The notes: generated by a model not told the origin, from the letters alone. DNA of 64,000 bases from JAEXOD01 sp963663265 (GCA_963663265.2 CAXXXM010000002.1:1984001-2048000), one strand, 5' to 3'; positions 10,644 to 20,725 are shown, counted from the stretch's first letter. Translations and numbers: made by a program.

Positions 10644-10930
10644 ATAAATAGAGCCCTCACTTTATCAGTAATAAGCTTTTTATCAAATGCTTGACCTAAT
10701 AATACTGTTGCTTTTAATTCATCTTTACTCATTGGAAAGATGTAAATTGAATCTGTTTCGGCTTGAAATACCGATTGGCATTGTAGTTCCAAAGTATCTT
10801 TTTGGTTATTATCAATAGAGCCTAAAAAGACTGAATATTGAACACGCTGCAATCCCATTTGAGTACAAAATTTGGAAATTTTTGAACGGGTTCTATCATT
10901 TTTAATATCATACATCACCCAGCAAATCAT
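10640..10930 (-). CDS. cas2: Cas2 integrase subunit
   Basis: Cas2 forms the central dimer of the Cas1-Cas2 spacer integrase. From the chosen start (MICWVMYDIKNDRTRSKI) the protein is about 96 residues, matching the family: beta strand with the YDI motif, then RTRSKISKFC, LQRVQYSVFLG and a C-terminal strand with IYIFPMS. The frame is open up to 10948, but the six extra residues do not belong to the family N-terminus. The gene overlaps the end of cas1 by 23 bases and overlaps cas4 by 4 bases. Confidence 0.95.
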   Translation of the reverse strand: MICWVMYDIKNDRTRSKISKFCTQMGLQRVQYSVFLGSIDNNQKDTLELQCQSVFQAETDSIYIFPMSKDELKATVLLGQAFDKKLITDKVRALFI

Positions 10931-11945
10931 ATTTTTCCAATGCCTCATCTTTTTGTTTTCTGTTAATTAGCTGACCGGCAAAATTAAATGCAGTTTGTTG
11001 AATTACATTTTGTCGAGTAAAATTTTTATTCTTAAATTTAATAGTATCCTCATCTAAAAAGGGCATAAATTTTTCAACCAATAAAGCTTTGCCTTCACTA
11101 TTAAGCGAAACTCCAACACTTAAGTTATCAATATGTGTATTGCTAACTTTTTTAGCAGTAAAAAGTTTATAAACAACCTCATCGGCATAGGTTCTAAAAG
11201 GTTCAATAAAATCGAAAACCATACTTTTTTGATTATAATCATCGCGATGTAAAAAGCCTAAATATGGGTCAATACCGGCAATAAGTAAGGCTTTTTCAAC
11301 TCTGCTGTATAAAATTCCGTAAGCGTAATTAAGAAAGGCATTAAACATATCTAAAGCAGGTCTTTTGCTTCTACCATTAAATTGATATTCTTTGCTTAAT
11401 AGTTTGCTAAGGGTTTCAAAATAAATTTTTCCTGCAAAACCTTCGTTGCCTCTAATAAGTTCGGCAGCTTCTTCAATATTTTCACATTTAAGATTTTTTA
11501 TATTTGTTAAGGATTTTGATATTGTTTCTATCTGAAAATCTAAATATTCGGCTTGTTGACTGCGGTGTTTTTTAAGCAAAGTTAAAAAGTCAATTTGATT
11601 ATCTAATTTACTTATTATCCATTGTTTAACAAAAACAAAGCCGGAATTATTTAAGCTTGCAATAAGCTGCTGTTTGCGTATTTTTGTTGTACTGCCAAGT
11701 TTGCTGTGCCAAATCCTGCCAAGCGGCATTCCGTCGTATTCAGCAAAAATAATATCAATGTTATTTGTTAAGGCAAGTTTAACAGAATCTGAACTTAAAG
11801 AAGTGCCGGCATTTAAAATTATTGTTGTAACTTTTGATGGTGGAATAACAACTTTTTTCTTTTCTCCTTCGTTATTAAAAACCACCTCAAACATTGCATC
11901 TTTAACGTGTAAAAAAGCCCCGTTTTTATCGATAAAAAGCTGCAT
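10908..11945 (-). CDS. cas1: Cas1 integrase
   Basis: Cas1 is the metal-dependent integrase that inserts spacers at the leader end. The 345 residues have the N-terminal beta domain (MQLFIDKNGAFLHV) and the helical catalytic domain, with likely metal ligands Glu168 (GNEGFAG), His233 (GFLHRDD) and Glu248 (FDFIEPFR). The ATG lies 2 bases after the cas6 stop. Length and motifs are those of the Cas1 found with type I-B systems. Confidence 0.97.
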   Translation of the reverse strand: MQLFIDKNGAFLHVKDAMFEVVFNNEGEKKKVVIPPSKVTTIILNAGTSLSSDSVKLALTNNIDIIFAEYDGMPLGRIWHSKLGSTTKIRKQQLIASLNNSGFVFVKQWIISKLDNQIDFLTLLKKHRSQQAEYLDFQIETISKSLTNIKNLKCENIEEAAELIRGNEGFAGKIYFETLSKLLSKEYQFNGRSKRPALDMFNAFLNYAYGILYSRVEKALLIAGIDPYLGFLHRDDYNQKSMVFDFIEPFRTYADEVVYKLFTAKKVSNTHIDNLSVGVSLNSEGKALLVEKFMPFLDEDTIKFKNKNFTRQNVIQQTAFNFAGQLINRKQKDEALEKYDLLGDV

Positions 11946-11947
11946 AA

Positions 11948-12607
11948 TTATACCTTTATTATTGTTCCGTAACCACGTGCTACTGATTTACCAATACCAG
12001 CCAGATTTGGTATCTGGGCATTAGTTGCAAAAACAGCTCTAAACCCAATTAAGTCTTTGTTTTTAAATGTTGTATCGCGTTCTTGAAAGTTAAGTTTTAC
12101 AATTACTTTTTCGGTTACTCTAAAATCAAAAGCCTTATAAAAACTTAAAATATTACCCGTTAAAATTTTTTCTAACATAATTTCTTTTTCTAACATATTT
12201 CTACAATTAATATATTCACCAAAGTTTTTTTGGTTTAAGGCAATCCAAAGAGTAACAAATTTATAAAATGATATGTCATCCTCAAGTTTTAACTCTTCGT
12301 CAGTAACGGTAATATTTTTGCTGTTAATTTGATATTCTTTTCCGTCAATATTTATTTCGGTAATACGTAAAAATAAGTTTTGTAAAAGTGAAGCTCCTTC
12401 TTCAAAGCCAACCAAATGAGGAATTTTATTAATCACTTTGTATTGTACTAAGGGATATTTATATCTAAGTGAACCATCTTCATAATGATTGTGAAGTAGT
12501 GGTGATTCTTTCATAAAAAAGTTGCCAAAAAATCCACGCAATTTTGCAGAATCGCGTGTTAGTAGTTCCATTTCAGGAAATCGAATTGTTGTTTGTTGTA
12601 TTTTCAT
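11948..12607 (-). CDS. cas6: Cas6 crRNA-processing endoribonuclease (Cas6b-like)
   Basis: Cas6 cuts the pre-crRNA within each repeat, leaving the 8-base handle. The 219-residue protein ends with a glycine-rich segment, GIGKSVARGYGTI (residues 204-216), typical of Cas6 C-terminal repeats. The N-terminal half (LRGFFGNFF, LLHNHYEDGSLRYKYPLVQY, then HLVGFEEGASLL) fits the Cas6b two-domain family. Its ATG overlaps the cas3 stop by 4 bases. Its position after cas3 and before cas1 differs from the common I-B order, in which cas6 comes first. Candidate general-base histidines lie near residues 39-41. Confidence 0.85.
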   Translation of the reverse strand: MKIQQTTIRFPEMELLTRDSAKLRGFFGNFFMKESPLLHNHYEDGSLRYKYPLVQYKVINKIPHLVGFEEGASLLQNLFLRITEINIDGKEYQINSKNITVTDEELKLEDDISFYKFVTLWIALNQKNFGEYINCRNMLEKEIMLEKILTGNILSFYKAFDFRVTEKVIVKLNFQERDTTFKNKDLIGFRAVFATNAQIPNLAGIGKSVARGYGTIIKV

Positions 12608-14937
12608 ATAAAAATATTTGTCTCGTTTTTTCTAATAAATCCAGTTTGATTTGAATAATAATAGTTTATTATATCCTTGTTTATGTAATATAGGTCTTTA
12701 ACTTTTCCTTGTAACTCATTAGAGAGGTAAATTTTAGGAATTTCCAAAATTCTTTTGCTAAATTCTTTTTTATTTTTGTTAAATTCATCTTTCGAAATCT
12801 TTTTATCAATATAATTGCAAAATTGTTTGTATAACCAATTATCAATATCATTTCTTTCTAAAAAAACAGAAGCAGTAAAAGCTTTTTCATCAATAACATG
12901 AAATTTAGATATGCAAGTATTGTCATCAGGGCGTGAATAATTTAAGGTTTCTAATGACTTAAAAAATTCTTTTGATTTTTTATAACTAAGTTTATTTGCT
13001 AATTCTGTATTATAACTATCAATTAAATCTAAATAGTCTTTTTCAAAAATAACTTCATGTTTACTTAACAGCATTTTTGACACATTATACGAAAGTAAAT
13101 CGTAAACATTAACACAATCGCAAAAATCTATAATGTAAAAACTTGCTGGTTCTTCATGTTTATTGTTTCTATTAATTCTACCAACGGCTTGAATAATAGA
13201 ATCGATGGGGGCAATATCTCTAAAACCCATATCAAAATCTAAATCAACACCTGCTTCAATTACTTGAGTAGAAACTAAAACCGGTTTTCTATTACTTAAT
13301 AGTTCAGCTTTAATACAACGTAGAATTTTTTCTTTAACAATAGGTAAAATATTTGTTGAAAGGTAATAAATGTGATTGCCAGTTTCTTTAACACGTTGTT
13401 GTAATTGGTTATAAATATCAATAGATGTACTAATTTTATTACATACTATTAAACATGATTTATCAGGTGTATATAATTCGTTAAACAATTCCTCAAACAA
13501 ATTAATGTCGATTGCATTATTCAGCATGGGAATAATTTTAGTACGGTTTATTTGATTAAAGTAAGTGTTGTGATTATCAAGTAATTCAACTGTTTCAATT
13601 TTATTGTTTTTAATAAGTAATTTTTCAGCCAATTCAAAAATTATTGGTTTTGTTGCAGTCATTAGCAAAAATTTTGTATTTAAAAATTTAGAGCAATAAT
13701 AAAGAACAGCACCAATTAAGGGCATAAAATCTGTTTTTATTGCTTGTACTTCGTCTAAAATAACAATAGAATCAGCAAGGTGGTGAAATTTTTTTAAGTA
13801 TTTATTTTTATTGCCAATTAAAGTTTCCAGTAATTGAACAAATGAAGTAACAATTATATCAGCCTGCCAAGTTTCAAGCATTTGCAAACGTTTGTTATAG
13901 TCTACGCCTGATTCTTCGGTTTTAATAATATCAAAATAAGATGTGTTTTGATAGTGCCCTAAAATTTCATTGTCGGTATTAAAAACATCACCCATAACAT
14001 TAATAGTTTGTTCAATAATATTAATAAATGGGAGCGAGTAAATAATTTGAACATTTTTGTTCTCTTTAGTAAAAATAAGATTTTTTAGATAAGTAGCAAA
14101 CTCTAAAGAAAGAAGTGTTTTACCACTACCTGTTGGGGATGTTAATGTAAAAATATTATTTGATAATAAACTTTCGTTTAGTTTGTTTTTTATTTGGTTT
14201 CTAATTTCATTACGAATGTTATTCATTAAAGAATGAGAAACAGGGAAGGTATTAATTAAATTATCAACGGCATCTTTTTTACATGGTTGTACTTTGAAAG
14301 TTGTTGTATTGCTTGCATCTAATTTATCGGCTTCAATAAGCAGCGAAAACAAATAATTAATAAAAAAATAGTTCTCAATTGAAGGTTTTTTCTCGATGTT
14401 CTTTTTATAACAAAAAAGAGGTTCATCGGGTATATTTAATAGTTCAGTTATATTACTAATTTTTAGTTCACTTTCAATATAATCAATACTTTTTAGTAAA
14501 TTATTTTTTTGTGGCGTAAAGTGTTTTTCCAATAATATTGCTGCGTGTTTATCAAATAAAATGTCGGTATCAAAACTATCTAAGTTTTTGTGATGGCTTT
14601 TAATAATAAAATAAGCAAATAGAGCCAATTGTTGGTTCTGTTGAAAAAAATAGTGATAAGCAGCGTAAGCACCAATGTGTGAATGGTTTTTTAACTCACC
14701 ATGATCAGCATGTTTAGTAAGATACTCTTGAAAATAGTTGGTATATTTGCCCAAATCGTGCAATAATCCAACATATTTTGCAAAATTGACTAAAGTATTA
14801 TTAGAAAAAGAAAATTTAGTATTAGTAGAAAATTTATTTGTACACATATCAGCGGCATTATTTAAATGCCGCCATAAGTGTTTAGCTTCTATAATATTAT
14901 TATTCTCATCAAATTTGCAATGAGAAAAAAAATCCAT
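12604..14937 (-). CDS. cas3: Cas3 HD nuclease-helicase
   Basis: Cas3 unwinds and degrades target DNA once Cascade has bound. From the chosen ATG at 14937 (MDFFSHCKF, with AGAGGATAT just upstream) the protein is 777 residues. An N-terminal HD nuclease domain carries LLHDLGKY (His60-Asp61) and a histidine at NHSHIG. The helicase follows with Walker A SPTGSGKT (about 267-274), the DEVQ motif in ILDEVQAI, the TATKP motif and motif VI QAVGRINRNNK. The frame extends 10 codons further into the cas5 end, but that start lacks family-like sequence. Single-chain HD plus helicase, normal length. Confidence 0.97.
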   Translation of the reverse strand: MDFFSHCKFDENNNIIEAKHLWRHLNNAADMCTNKFSTNTKFSFSNNTLVNFAKYVGLLHDLGKYTNYFQEYLTKHADHGELKNHSHIGAYAAYHYFFQQNQQLALFAYFIIKSHHKNLDSFDTDILFDKHAAILLEKHFTPQKNNLLKSIDYIESELKISNITELLNIPDEPLFCYKKNIEKKPSIENYFFINYLFSLLIEADKLDASNTTTFKVQPCKKDAVDNLINTFPVSHSLMNNIRNEIRNQIKNKLNESLLSNNIFTLTSPTGSGKTLLSLEFATYLKNLIFTKENKNVQIIYSLPFINIIEQTINVMGDVFNTDNEILGHYQNTSYFDIIKTEESGVDYNKRLQMLETWQADIIVTSFVQLLETLIGNKNKYLKKFHHLADSIVILDEVQAIKTDFMPLIGAVLYYCSKFLNTKFLLMTATKPIIFELAEKLLIKNNKIETVELLDNHNTYFNQINRTKIIPMLNNAIDINLFEELFNELYTPDKSCLIVCNKISTSIDIYNQLQQRVKETGNHIYYLSTNILPIVKEKILRCIKAELLSNRKPVLVSTQVIEAGVDLDFDMGFRDIAPIDSIIQAVGRINRNNKHEEPASFYIIDFCDCVNVYDLLSYNVSKMLLSKHEVIFEKDYLDLIDSYNTELANKLSYKKSKEFFKSLETLNYSRPDDNTCISKFHVIDEKAFTASVFLERNDIDNWLYKQFCNYIDKKISKDEFNKNKKEFSKRILEIPKIYLSNELQGKVKDLYYINKDIINYYYSNQTGFIRKNETNIFI

Positions 14938-14945
14938 ATATCCTC

Positions 14946-15716
14946 TTAAAAAAATTGGATAAAACAATTCTGATTATTTTTATTGAGTTTATAAAAATTA
15001 CCTGAAAACTTAACCTTTAGTGGAAAATTATCGGTAGTGTACAATAAATGTTCCATACTTTCTAATTCTCTACTTTTGTTAAGAAAATCCATAGGCAATA
15101 AATCTTCTTCAATAAAATTATATTTCCAAGTTTCATTAACGTCAAAAACAATACTTTTTACGTTATCAGCATAAACAGCAGAGTTAAAACTAATTAGTTC
15201 ATTTTCGCAATAATTTTCTTCAATATCGGAATCATAATAAATGTTAGTGTTAGATATAGAAGCAAAAAACTGTGCGGCACCAAATGAAATATTAAAAACG
15301 GATTCCTTTTTAGAAAGTTTATCAATTAAAGAATCTCTAAAATCGATATCTTCAGATAAAAAATAGATCCTATAAACGATGTTCCCAGAAATTAAGTTAT
15401 CGGGGGTAATAATTTCAATTGGGGATTGAGTGTGGTGTTTTTCCCCCATAAAATCGCCAAGCGAGCGAGATTTAATCATTAAATTATTAACTCTATGGAC
15501 GGATTTTTTTAATGGGCTTAAAACACCAACGGCTATCTTTAAGTTTTTTCTGGATAAGGCATCATAATACGAATCTTTTTCGTAACCCATAACTGCGGCT
15601 AAAATTCCTGTTATAACCGTACGAGGTGGAATAGTGTAGCTTAAAGCAGTAGAGTTAGAAAAATATTTTCTAAAATGAGCAAATTTACCAGATAAGTCAA
15701 ACGAAATAATTTTCAT
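14946..15716 (-). CDS. cas5: Cas5 (Cas5b) Cascade subunit
   Basis: Cas5b caps the 5' handle of the crRNA in the type I-B Cascade. The 256-residue protein opens with ISFDLSGKFAHFRKYFSN and SYTIPPRTVITGILAAVMG, the RAMP fold start and conserved PPRT...G..A.MG segment of Cas5 proteins. It begins 6 bases after cas7 and is followed 8 bases later by cas3. Type I-B is supported by the neighbouring Csh1 and Csh2 relatives. Confidence 0.93.
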   Translation of the reverse strand: MKIISFDLSGKFAHFRKYFSNSTALSYTIPPRTVITGILAAVMGYEKDSYYDALSRKNLKIAVGVLSPLKKSVHRVNNLMIKSRSLGDFMGEKHHTQSPIEIITPDNLISGNIVYRIYFLSEDIDFRDSLIDKLSKKESVFNISFGAAQFFASISNTNIYYDSDIEENYCENELISFNSAVYADNVKSIVFDVNETWKYNFIEEDLLPMDFLNKSRELESMEHLLYTTDNFPLKVKFSGNFYKLNKNNQNCFIQFF

Positions 15717-15722
15717 AACTTA

Positions 15723-16703
15723 TTAAAAATTTATAATAAAATCGTTTGAACTTTTAACAATACAATTTTTAATAATTGAATTGTTGTTGTTTTTTAGCTC
15801 AATCAATTTAGATAAATCGATATTTAAATCCGAAAATTTACGAACATTATCAAAATCGATATCATTAGCGGAAACCGAAATATAGTTACGCAAATCGCCA
15901 AATTGACCGTTACCATAGTTTTCGTTATATTCAAATTCAACATATAGTTTTGGGTACTGATTTAATTTGCTGCGTGTTGGGCTTGCCTGAACAGAATTCC
16001 AAATAGCATCTCTAAACAAAACTTTATCGTCTTCCGAAAGTCCTGTGGAAACAGCAGCGTTTTTATTAATTGTTCCATGGAAAGCAATTAAGCTGTAATA
16101 AAGTCTATAATCTTTTCCAAATGTAGAGTTGTCGTCATTCATAATAGTAACGATAGAAGCGGTATCAATAAGTTTAACTTTGTTTAATGAATAACCCCAA
16201 GTAAGCTGAATAGGCCCAGTAAAAGCTTTTGTAAATTCTTTAATAGCAAAAGCACTTCCAAACATTCTAACATCGGTAAATTCACGTTTAACTAATTGAG
16301 AAAGTAATAAGTAGTTAAGGTCTTTATTTTTATTTGCCTGTAATGCTGCAACAAGTGATTTACCTTTTAAATCGTTACGTATTTTTAATAATTCATCTTT
16401 ATCAGTTGGAAACTCATTTAATAAAAATTCAATTTCATTTTCATCAAGTGAGTTGATATAATTAGTAAGTTTGGTTTCAGGACTAACCTTAGATTCACCT
16501 TCTAAATCGACAAAAATGTTTTTGTTAATTGATTTTAAGTAATCACGCATATAGCGTTTTAATCTAACATCGGTAACTAAATTGGTGTTTGTATCGTAAT
16601 CCATACGAGGTTTGTTTTCTTGGTCTGGGTCGCCATTAGGATTACATTGAATTGCTTCATAAATAAATAAGAAGTCGCTATTGTTATTAATTAATTGAGC
16701 CAT
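15723..16703 (-). CDS. cas7: Cas7 (Csh2-type) Cascade backbone
   Basis: Cas7 coats the spacer part of the crRNA as the multi-copy Cascade backbone. The start at 16703 (MAQLINNNSDFLFIYEA) is preceded by GGAGG at 7-base spacing and matches the family; the frame continues 7 codons upstream without support. The protein is about 326 residues. The stretch QCNPNGDPDQENKPRMD is the hallmark of the Csh2/Csd2 family, followed by TDVRLKRYMRDYL and the region DVRMFGSAFA. It overlaps the end of cas8b by 17 bases. Confidence 0.95.
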   Translation of the reverse strand: MAQLINNNSDFLFIYEAIQCNPNGDPDQENKPRMDYDTNTNLVTDVRLKRYMRDYLKSINKNIFVDLEGESKVSPETKLTNYINSLDENEIEFLLNEFPTDKDELLKIRNDLKGKSLVAALQANKNKDLNYLLLSQLVKREFTDVRMFGSAFAIKEFTKAFTGPIQLTWGYSLNKVKLIDTASIVTIMNDDNSTFGKDYRLYYSLIAFHGTINKNAAVSTGLSEDDKVLFRDAIWNSVQASPTRSKLNQYPKLYVEFEYNENYGNGQFGDLRNYISVSANDIDFDNVRKFSDLNIDLSKLIELKNNNNSIIKNCIVKSSNDFIINF

Positions 16704-18630
16704 TTTTATCCTCCATTGTTTCAATTGTTGTAGTTTCTTTTGAACTTATATAAAAAGTATAACCATTTAATATAAAGAATAGAGCTTCATTAGGTGATAA
16801 TTTCCAATCGTTAAAGTTAAATAAGCTGCTAAATTTGCTGTCTAAAAATGCAAGTGAATCGGTAACATCATATTGACGTGCTTTTTCAAACAGTTCGTTT
16901 CTTAATTTAAGAATATCTTTAAAAGTCATTCCGTTAAAATTAATTTTTTGCAATATTGGTTTTTTTTCATGTCCTTTTTCATATTGTTTGTAGGCAATTT
17001 TATTAAGCATACGCCCTAAATAGAACATGGCTTTTTGCGATTGAGTATAGCCTAAACTGTTAAAATATTCTTCTTCTTTAACTGATTTGTTATCAGTTGA
17101 AGTGTTGTTATTTTCCATACATCCCTCCATGAAATTATAATTTGTTAATTGATTTAATTCTAAAAGCGTTTTAAATAAAACAAGATAGCTAACAACTGCA
17201 TTTTTTATATTAAAATCGAATTTTGCCGAATCTGAATAAGGATAAACGTTTTTGTATTGTCCTTTAATTTTGCCTCTATCTAAAAAATGGTAAAGGAATA
17301 ATTCTTTTGCGGAGTTAAAAAGAATAGAAGAATCAATTTTACGTTTTTCCAAAATAGAAGAGATGATATCAAGGGCAATATTTTTGTTAGAGTCACTTTC
17401 TCTAATAGGAATAATAGAATAAATTTTCCGTAAGTTAAAAACATAAGTGGATCTTTTATCTAACAAAGCACCATTTTTTGCAAATGAAGAAATAACATTA
17501 TTAAGATGGAAATTATTAACGTCTTTAATTCTATTTGTAACCTTAAAAAACTTACCATCTGTTTCATATCCAAAATAATTAAGCCAGAAAAGTGTATTAC
17601 CAATAATTTTATTTTCAAATTCAATTTCTTCTGTAAACTTTGTAAATTCGGTTGTGTTAAATATTAAATCGTTAAATCTTTTAACTTTTAATAATAAATC
17701 GTTTGTATCAATGGAAATATCTTTTCTGAATTCAGGAATAATAAGATGAGGTACACCAGCAATTCTAATATTAAGTTTATCAAAGGCATAAGCCGAAGCG
17801 TTTTCAACTTTAATTTTTGCTTGTTTACTTATTTTGTAATTATTATAAAATGATTCATCCTTAAAGCGTGAAGCATAGTTTTTATAAGTTGTTACAAAAA
17901 TTTTATTCAAACTTTTTCTTTCAAGAAAATCAGCACCTGAAACGCTATCTGTAACTTTGCCGGAAATATAACATAACGAGGCTGAATCAGTATCTTTTGG
18001 TAAAAGAATATCTTTAATTAATTCAGTATATCCTTCCAAGTCAGCCATAGGGGTAAAGTTTGTAATTCCAAACTTTTCTGCTTTAATTAAGAAATAATAT
18101 AACAGTATTTGTTGGTTGTTTGTAATTGATAAAATTTCGCCAATTGTTGGGAAAAAACTTTGAATCGTAAGTTTTTCGTTAGTAGATTTTACATTAGTTA
18201 CATAAGACTCATAAAAATTAAATTGGTTTTGAACTAAAAAGATTTCATTAAGAATATTATATAATAATGTATCAACAAACCTACTTCCATAATCGTTTAA
18301 CCGGCTTAATAAATCACCTTTTAAGTCGCTATTAGAATTAAAGATTGTTGTAAATAATTGTGGTAAATGTTTTGCATCGGTACTTAAATAAACTTTTCGC
18401 TGGTTACCTGAAAGAATTGAAATTGCCTTATAAATTTTTGTAGAAATGTCTGAATCAAATTCCTCTAAATAATTAGGATCTGCACTTAATGTTTTGTCAT
18501 CCAAATCCAAACACAATCCAAAAGTGTAGTATTTTTTGTTTGGATCGGGCACTTCAATGTTCATGTAAAAGCGGTCTAATTCGTCGCCTTCAGGCAACAT
18601 ACAACCCAACTTATATAGGGCGTTTAACAT
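16687..18630 (-). CDS. cas8b: Cas8b (Csh1-like) Cascade large subunit
   Basis: First gene of the cas operon, with a strong AAAGGAGGG ribosome site upstream of its ATG. At 647 residues it has the size and position of the large subunit that recognises the PAM and recruits Cas3. Recognition rests on context (directly before Csh2-type cas7 and cas5) and on Csh1-like sequence: an N-terminal LYKLGCMLPEGDE, and a helical C-terminal part with FYLGRMLNKIAYKQYEKG followed by MTFKDILKLRNEL. No separate cas11 is visible; in type I-B a small subunit is often made by internal initiation within cas8b, which I cannot see directly. Confidence 0.87.
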   Translation of the reverse strand: MLNALYKLGCMLPEGDELDRFYMNIEVPDPNKKYYTFGLCLDLDDKTLSADPNYLEEFDSDISTKIYKAISILSGNQRKVYLSTDAKHLPQLFTTIFNSNSDLKGDLLSRLNDYGSRFVDTLLYNILNEIFLVQNQFNFYESYVTNVKSTNEKLTIQSFFPTIGEILSITNNQQILLYYFLIKAEKFGITNFTPMADLEGYTELIKDILLPKDTDSASLCYISGKVTDSVSGADFLERKSLNKIFVTTYKNYASRFKDESFYNNYKISKQAKIKVENASAYAFDKLNIRIAGVPHLIIPEFRKDISIDTNDLLLKVKRFNDLIFNTTEFTKFTEEIEFENKIIGNTLFWLNYFGYETDGKFFKVTNRIKDVNNFHLNNVISSFAKNGALLDKRSTYVFNLRKIYSIIPIRESDSNKNIALDIISSILEKRKIDSSILFNSAKELFLYHFLDRGKIKGQYKNVYPYSDSAKFDFNIKNAVVSYLVLFKTLLELNQLTNYNFMEGCMENNNTSTDNKSVKEEEYFNSLGYTQSQKAMFYLGRMLNKIAYKQYEKGHEKKPILQKINFNGMTFKDILKLRNELFEKARQYDVTDSLAFLDSKFSSLFNFNDWKLSPNEALFFILNGYTFYISSKETTTIETMEDKNGSIN

Positions 18631-18823
18631 GGGGATTCCCTCCTTTATGTTTTTGTTTAATTTACAAAATAAAAAAAGGAAAGTAAAGAAAAAAGTTGTG
18701 AATTTGACAAAATAAATTTTGCTAATATATTATAATATAATTATTTAAGTATTTAAACTTTTATTAACATTAAACGTCTAATATTAAAAATGTGTACAAA
18801 CGTTGCAAAAATTGGTGGTAAAA
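18631..18823. promoter_or_regulatory. Divergent promoter region, cas operon / S9 peptidase
   Basis: This 193-base AT-rich gap separates the leftward cas operon from the rightward peptidase gene, so both promoters must lie here or further inside. On the plus strand TTGACA at 18704-18709 is followed after 16 bases by TATATT, with TATAAT at 18731-18736 nearby; these are candidate -35 and -10 boxes for the peptidase. The cas8b ribosome site sits at 18639-18647 on the minus strand. Box assignment is weak because AT-rich sequence gives many such matches. Confidence 0.4.
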
Positions 18824-20725
18824 ATGTTGATTAAACCTGAAAAATTTATATTAGGTTTTTTGTTAATAATATTATTTGCGGGATGTAATAATAATTATAA
18901 TAATGTTCCTTTTATTAAAACCGAAAATTTTTTTAAGAATCCTGATAGATACAATTACCAAATATCTCCAAACGGTAATTATGCCGCTTTTTTAAAGCCT
19001 GTTAATCATAAATTAAATTTGTTTTTACTAAACTTGAGTGATAAAAGTGAAGTTCAGCTTACCAATGTTGAGCAGCGGGATGTGTATAGCTATTTTTGGG
19101 GTAATGATAATAAAGTAGTTTATGTTTATGATTCTTCCGGCGGTGAAAATTATAAAATATTTACTGTTGATATTAATACTAAAGAAATTAAATCATTAAT
19201 TAATGACTCCACATTAAAAGCTGTTGTAGTTGATCATTTAATTAATGATAAATTAAATGTTTTAATTGCGTTAAATAAAAACCACCAAAATATATTTGAT
19301 ATTTATAAGTTAAACTTTGAAACGGGCGAGTTAAAGTTAGTATTAAAAAATCCCGGTAATTATATGGGCTGGAGTACTGACCATAATGGAATAATAAGAA
19401 TTGTAACTACTACTGATGGTGTAAATACGGGGATTTTATATAGAAATAATGAGAACGAAGAGTTTAAGTTATTGGCATATTCGGATTTTCGTGATGAATT
19501 TACTCCTCTGTTTTTTACACCTGATAATAAGTATGTTTATGCTTTATCCAATTATAATAGAGATAAAACAGCCTTAGTTAAGTATGATTTTAATACTCAA
19601 AAAGAATTAGAAGTAACTTATAAAAACACGCGTGTAGATGTTAAAGATGCGGTTTATTCGGGGGTTAAACAAAAAATAATTTTTGTAAAGTATACAATGG
19701 TTAAATCGGAAAACTATTATGTTGATGAGGAATACAAAACAATAGATTTAGTTTTGCGAAAAAAACTAAAGGGGAACAGTTATGAAATGGTAAGTTTTTC
19801 GGATGATGAAAATAAAATTATAATAAGGACATATTCAGACAAATCGCTGGGTAGTTATTATTTGTTTACAAAAAGAACAAATAATTTGGAAAAGTTAGCT
19901 GATTTAAGTCCGTGGATTAATGAAGAGAACATGGCTGAAATGAAGCCAATTAGTTATAAATCGCGAGATAACAAAACAATATCGGGATATTTATCTGTTC
20001 CTGTTGGAGAGAAAGCAGAAAACTTGCCGGTAATAATATTTCCACATGGCGGCCCATGGCTGCGTGACAGCTGGGGTTATAATAATATAGTGCAGTTTTT
20101 TTGCAATAGAGGATATGCAGTATTACAAATGAATTACAGGGGGAGTAAAGGGTATGGCAAAAAGTTTTATGAAGCCGGGTTTAAGGAGTGGGGAGGCAAA
20201 ATACAAGATGATATAGCGGATGGAGCTGAATGGCTTATTAAGCAAGGCATAGCCGATGAGGAAAGAATAGCAATATTTGGGTATTCGTTTGGTGGGTATT
20301 CTTCTTTGATGGGCATGATAAAAAATCCGGATTTATATAAGTGTGGAGTAAGTTACTGCGGGGTAATAAATTTATTTGGATTTTTAAGATCTGTTCCTGA
20401 TTATTGGGCACCTTTTAAGGATATGCTGTATGAAACAATTGGAAATCCTGCAAAAGACTCAATAAAGCTTGCTGATAGTTCACCTTACCATAATGTAGAA
20501 AAAATAAAACAACCTTTGTTTATTGCTCAGGGAGCAAACGACCCTAAAGTAAGCATAAAAGATGCAAATAGTTTTGTAAAAAAACTAAAAGAAAAAAAGA
20601 ATATGGTTGAATATTTTGTAAAAGAAAATGAAGGGCATACTTTTTTAAATGAAGAAAATAGGATAGAATTATTCAAGCAGATTGAAAAGTTTTTATCAAA
20701 AAATATTGGTGGGCGGGCAGAATAA
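18824..20725 (+). CDS. S9 family prolyl oligopeptidase-like lipoprotein
   Basis: A serine peptidase of the dipeptidyl/acylaminoacyl-peptidase group. From the ATG at 18824 the protein is 633 residues: a lipoprotein signal (FLLIILFAGC lipobox), an N-terminal seven-bladed propeller region, then an alpha/beta hydrolase domain. The catalytic triad is visible: Ser488 in GYSFGGYS, Asp573 in QGANDPKVS and His605 in ENEGHTF; the HGGPW oxyanion motif is also present. The frame extends upstream to a TTG at 18803, but the ATG gives a normal lipoprotein signal. Probably anchored in the envelope and active on periplasmic peptides. Confidence 0.9.
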   Translation: MLIKPEKFILGFLLIILFAGCNNNYNNVPFIKTENFFKNPDRYNYQISPNGNYAAFLKPVNHKLNLFLLNLSDKSEVQLTNVEQRDVYSYFWGNDNKVVYVYDSSGGENYKIFTVDINTKEIKSLINDSTLKAVVVDHLINDKLNVLIALNKNHQNIFDIYKLNFETGELKLVLKNPGNYMGWSTDHNGIIRIVTTTDGVNTGILYRNNENEEFKLLAYSDFRDEFTPLFFTPDNKYVYALSNYNRDKTALVKYDFNTQKELEVTYKNTRVDVKDAVYSGVKQKIIFVKYTMVKSENYYVDEEYKTIDLVLRKKLKGNSYEMVSFSDDENKIIIRTYSDKSLGSYYLFTKRTNNLEKLADLSPWINEENMAEMKPISYKSRDNKTISGYLSVPVGEKAENLPVIIFPHGGPWLRDSWGYNNIVQFFCNRGYAVLQMNYRGSKGYGKKFYEAGFKEWGGKIQDDIADGAEWLIKQGIADEERIAIFGYSFGGYSSLMGMIKNPDLYKCGVSYCGVINLFGFLRSVPDYWAPFKDMLYETIGNPAKDSIKLADSSPYHNVEKIKQPLFIAQGANDPKVSIKDANSFVKKLKEKKNMVEYFVKENEGHTFLNEENRIELFKQIEKFLSKNIGGRAE

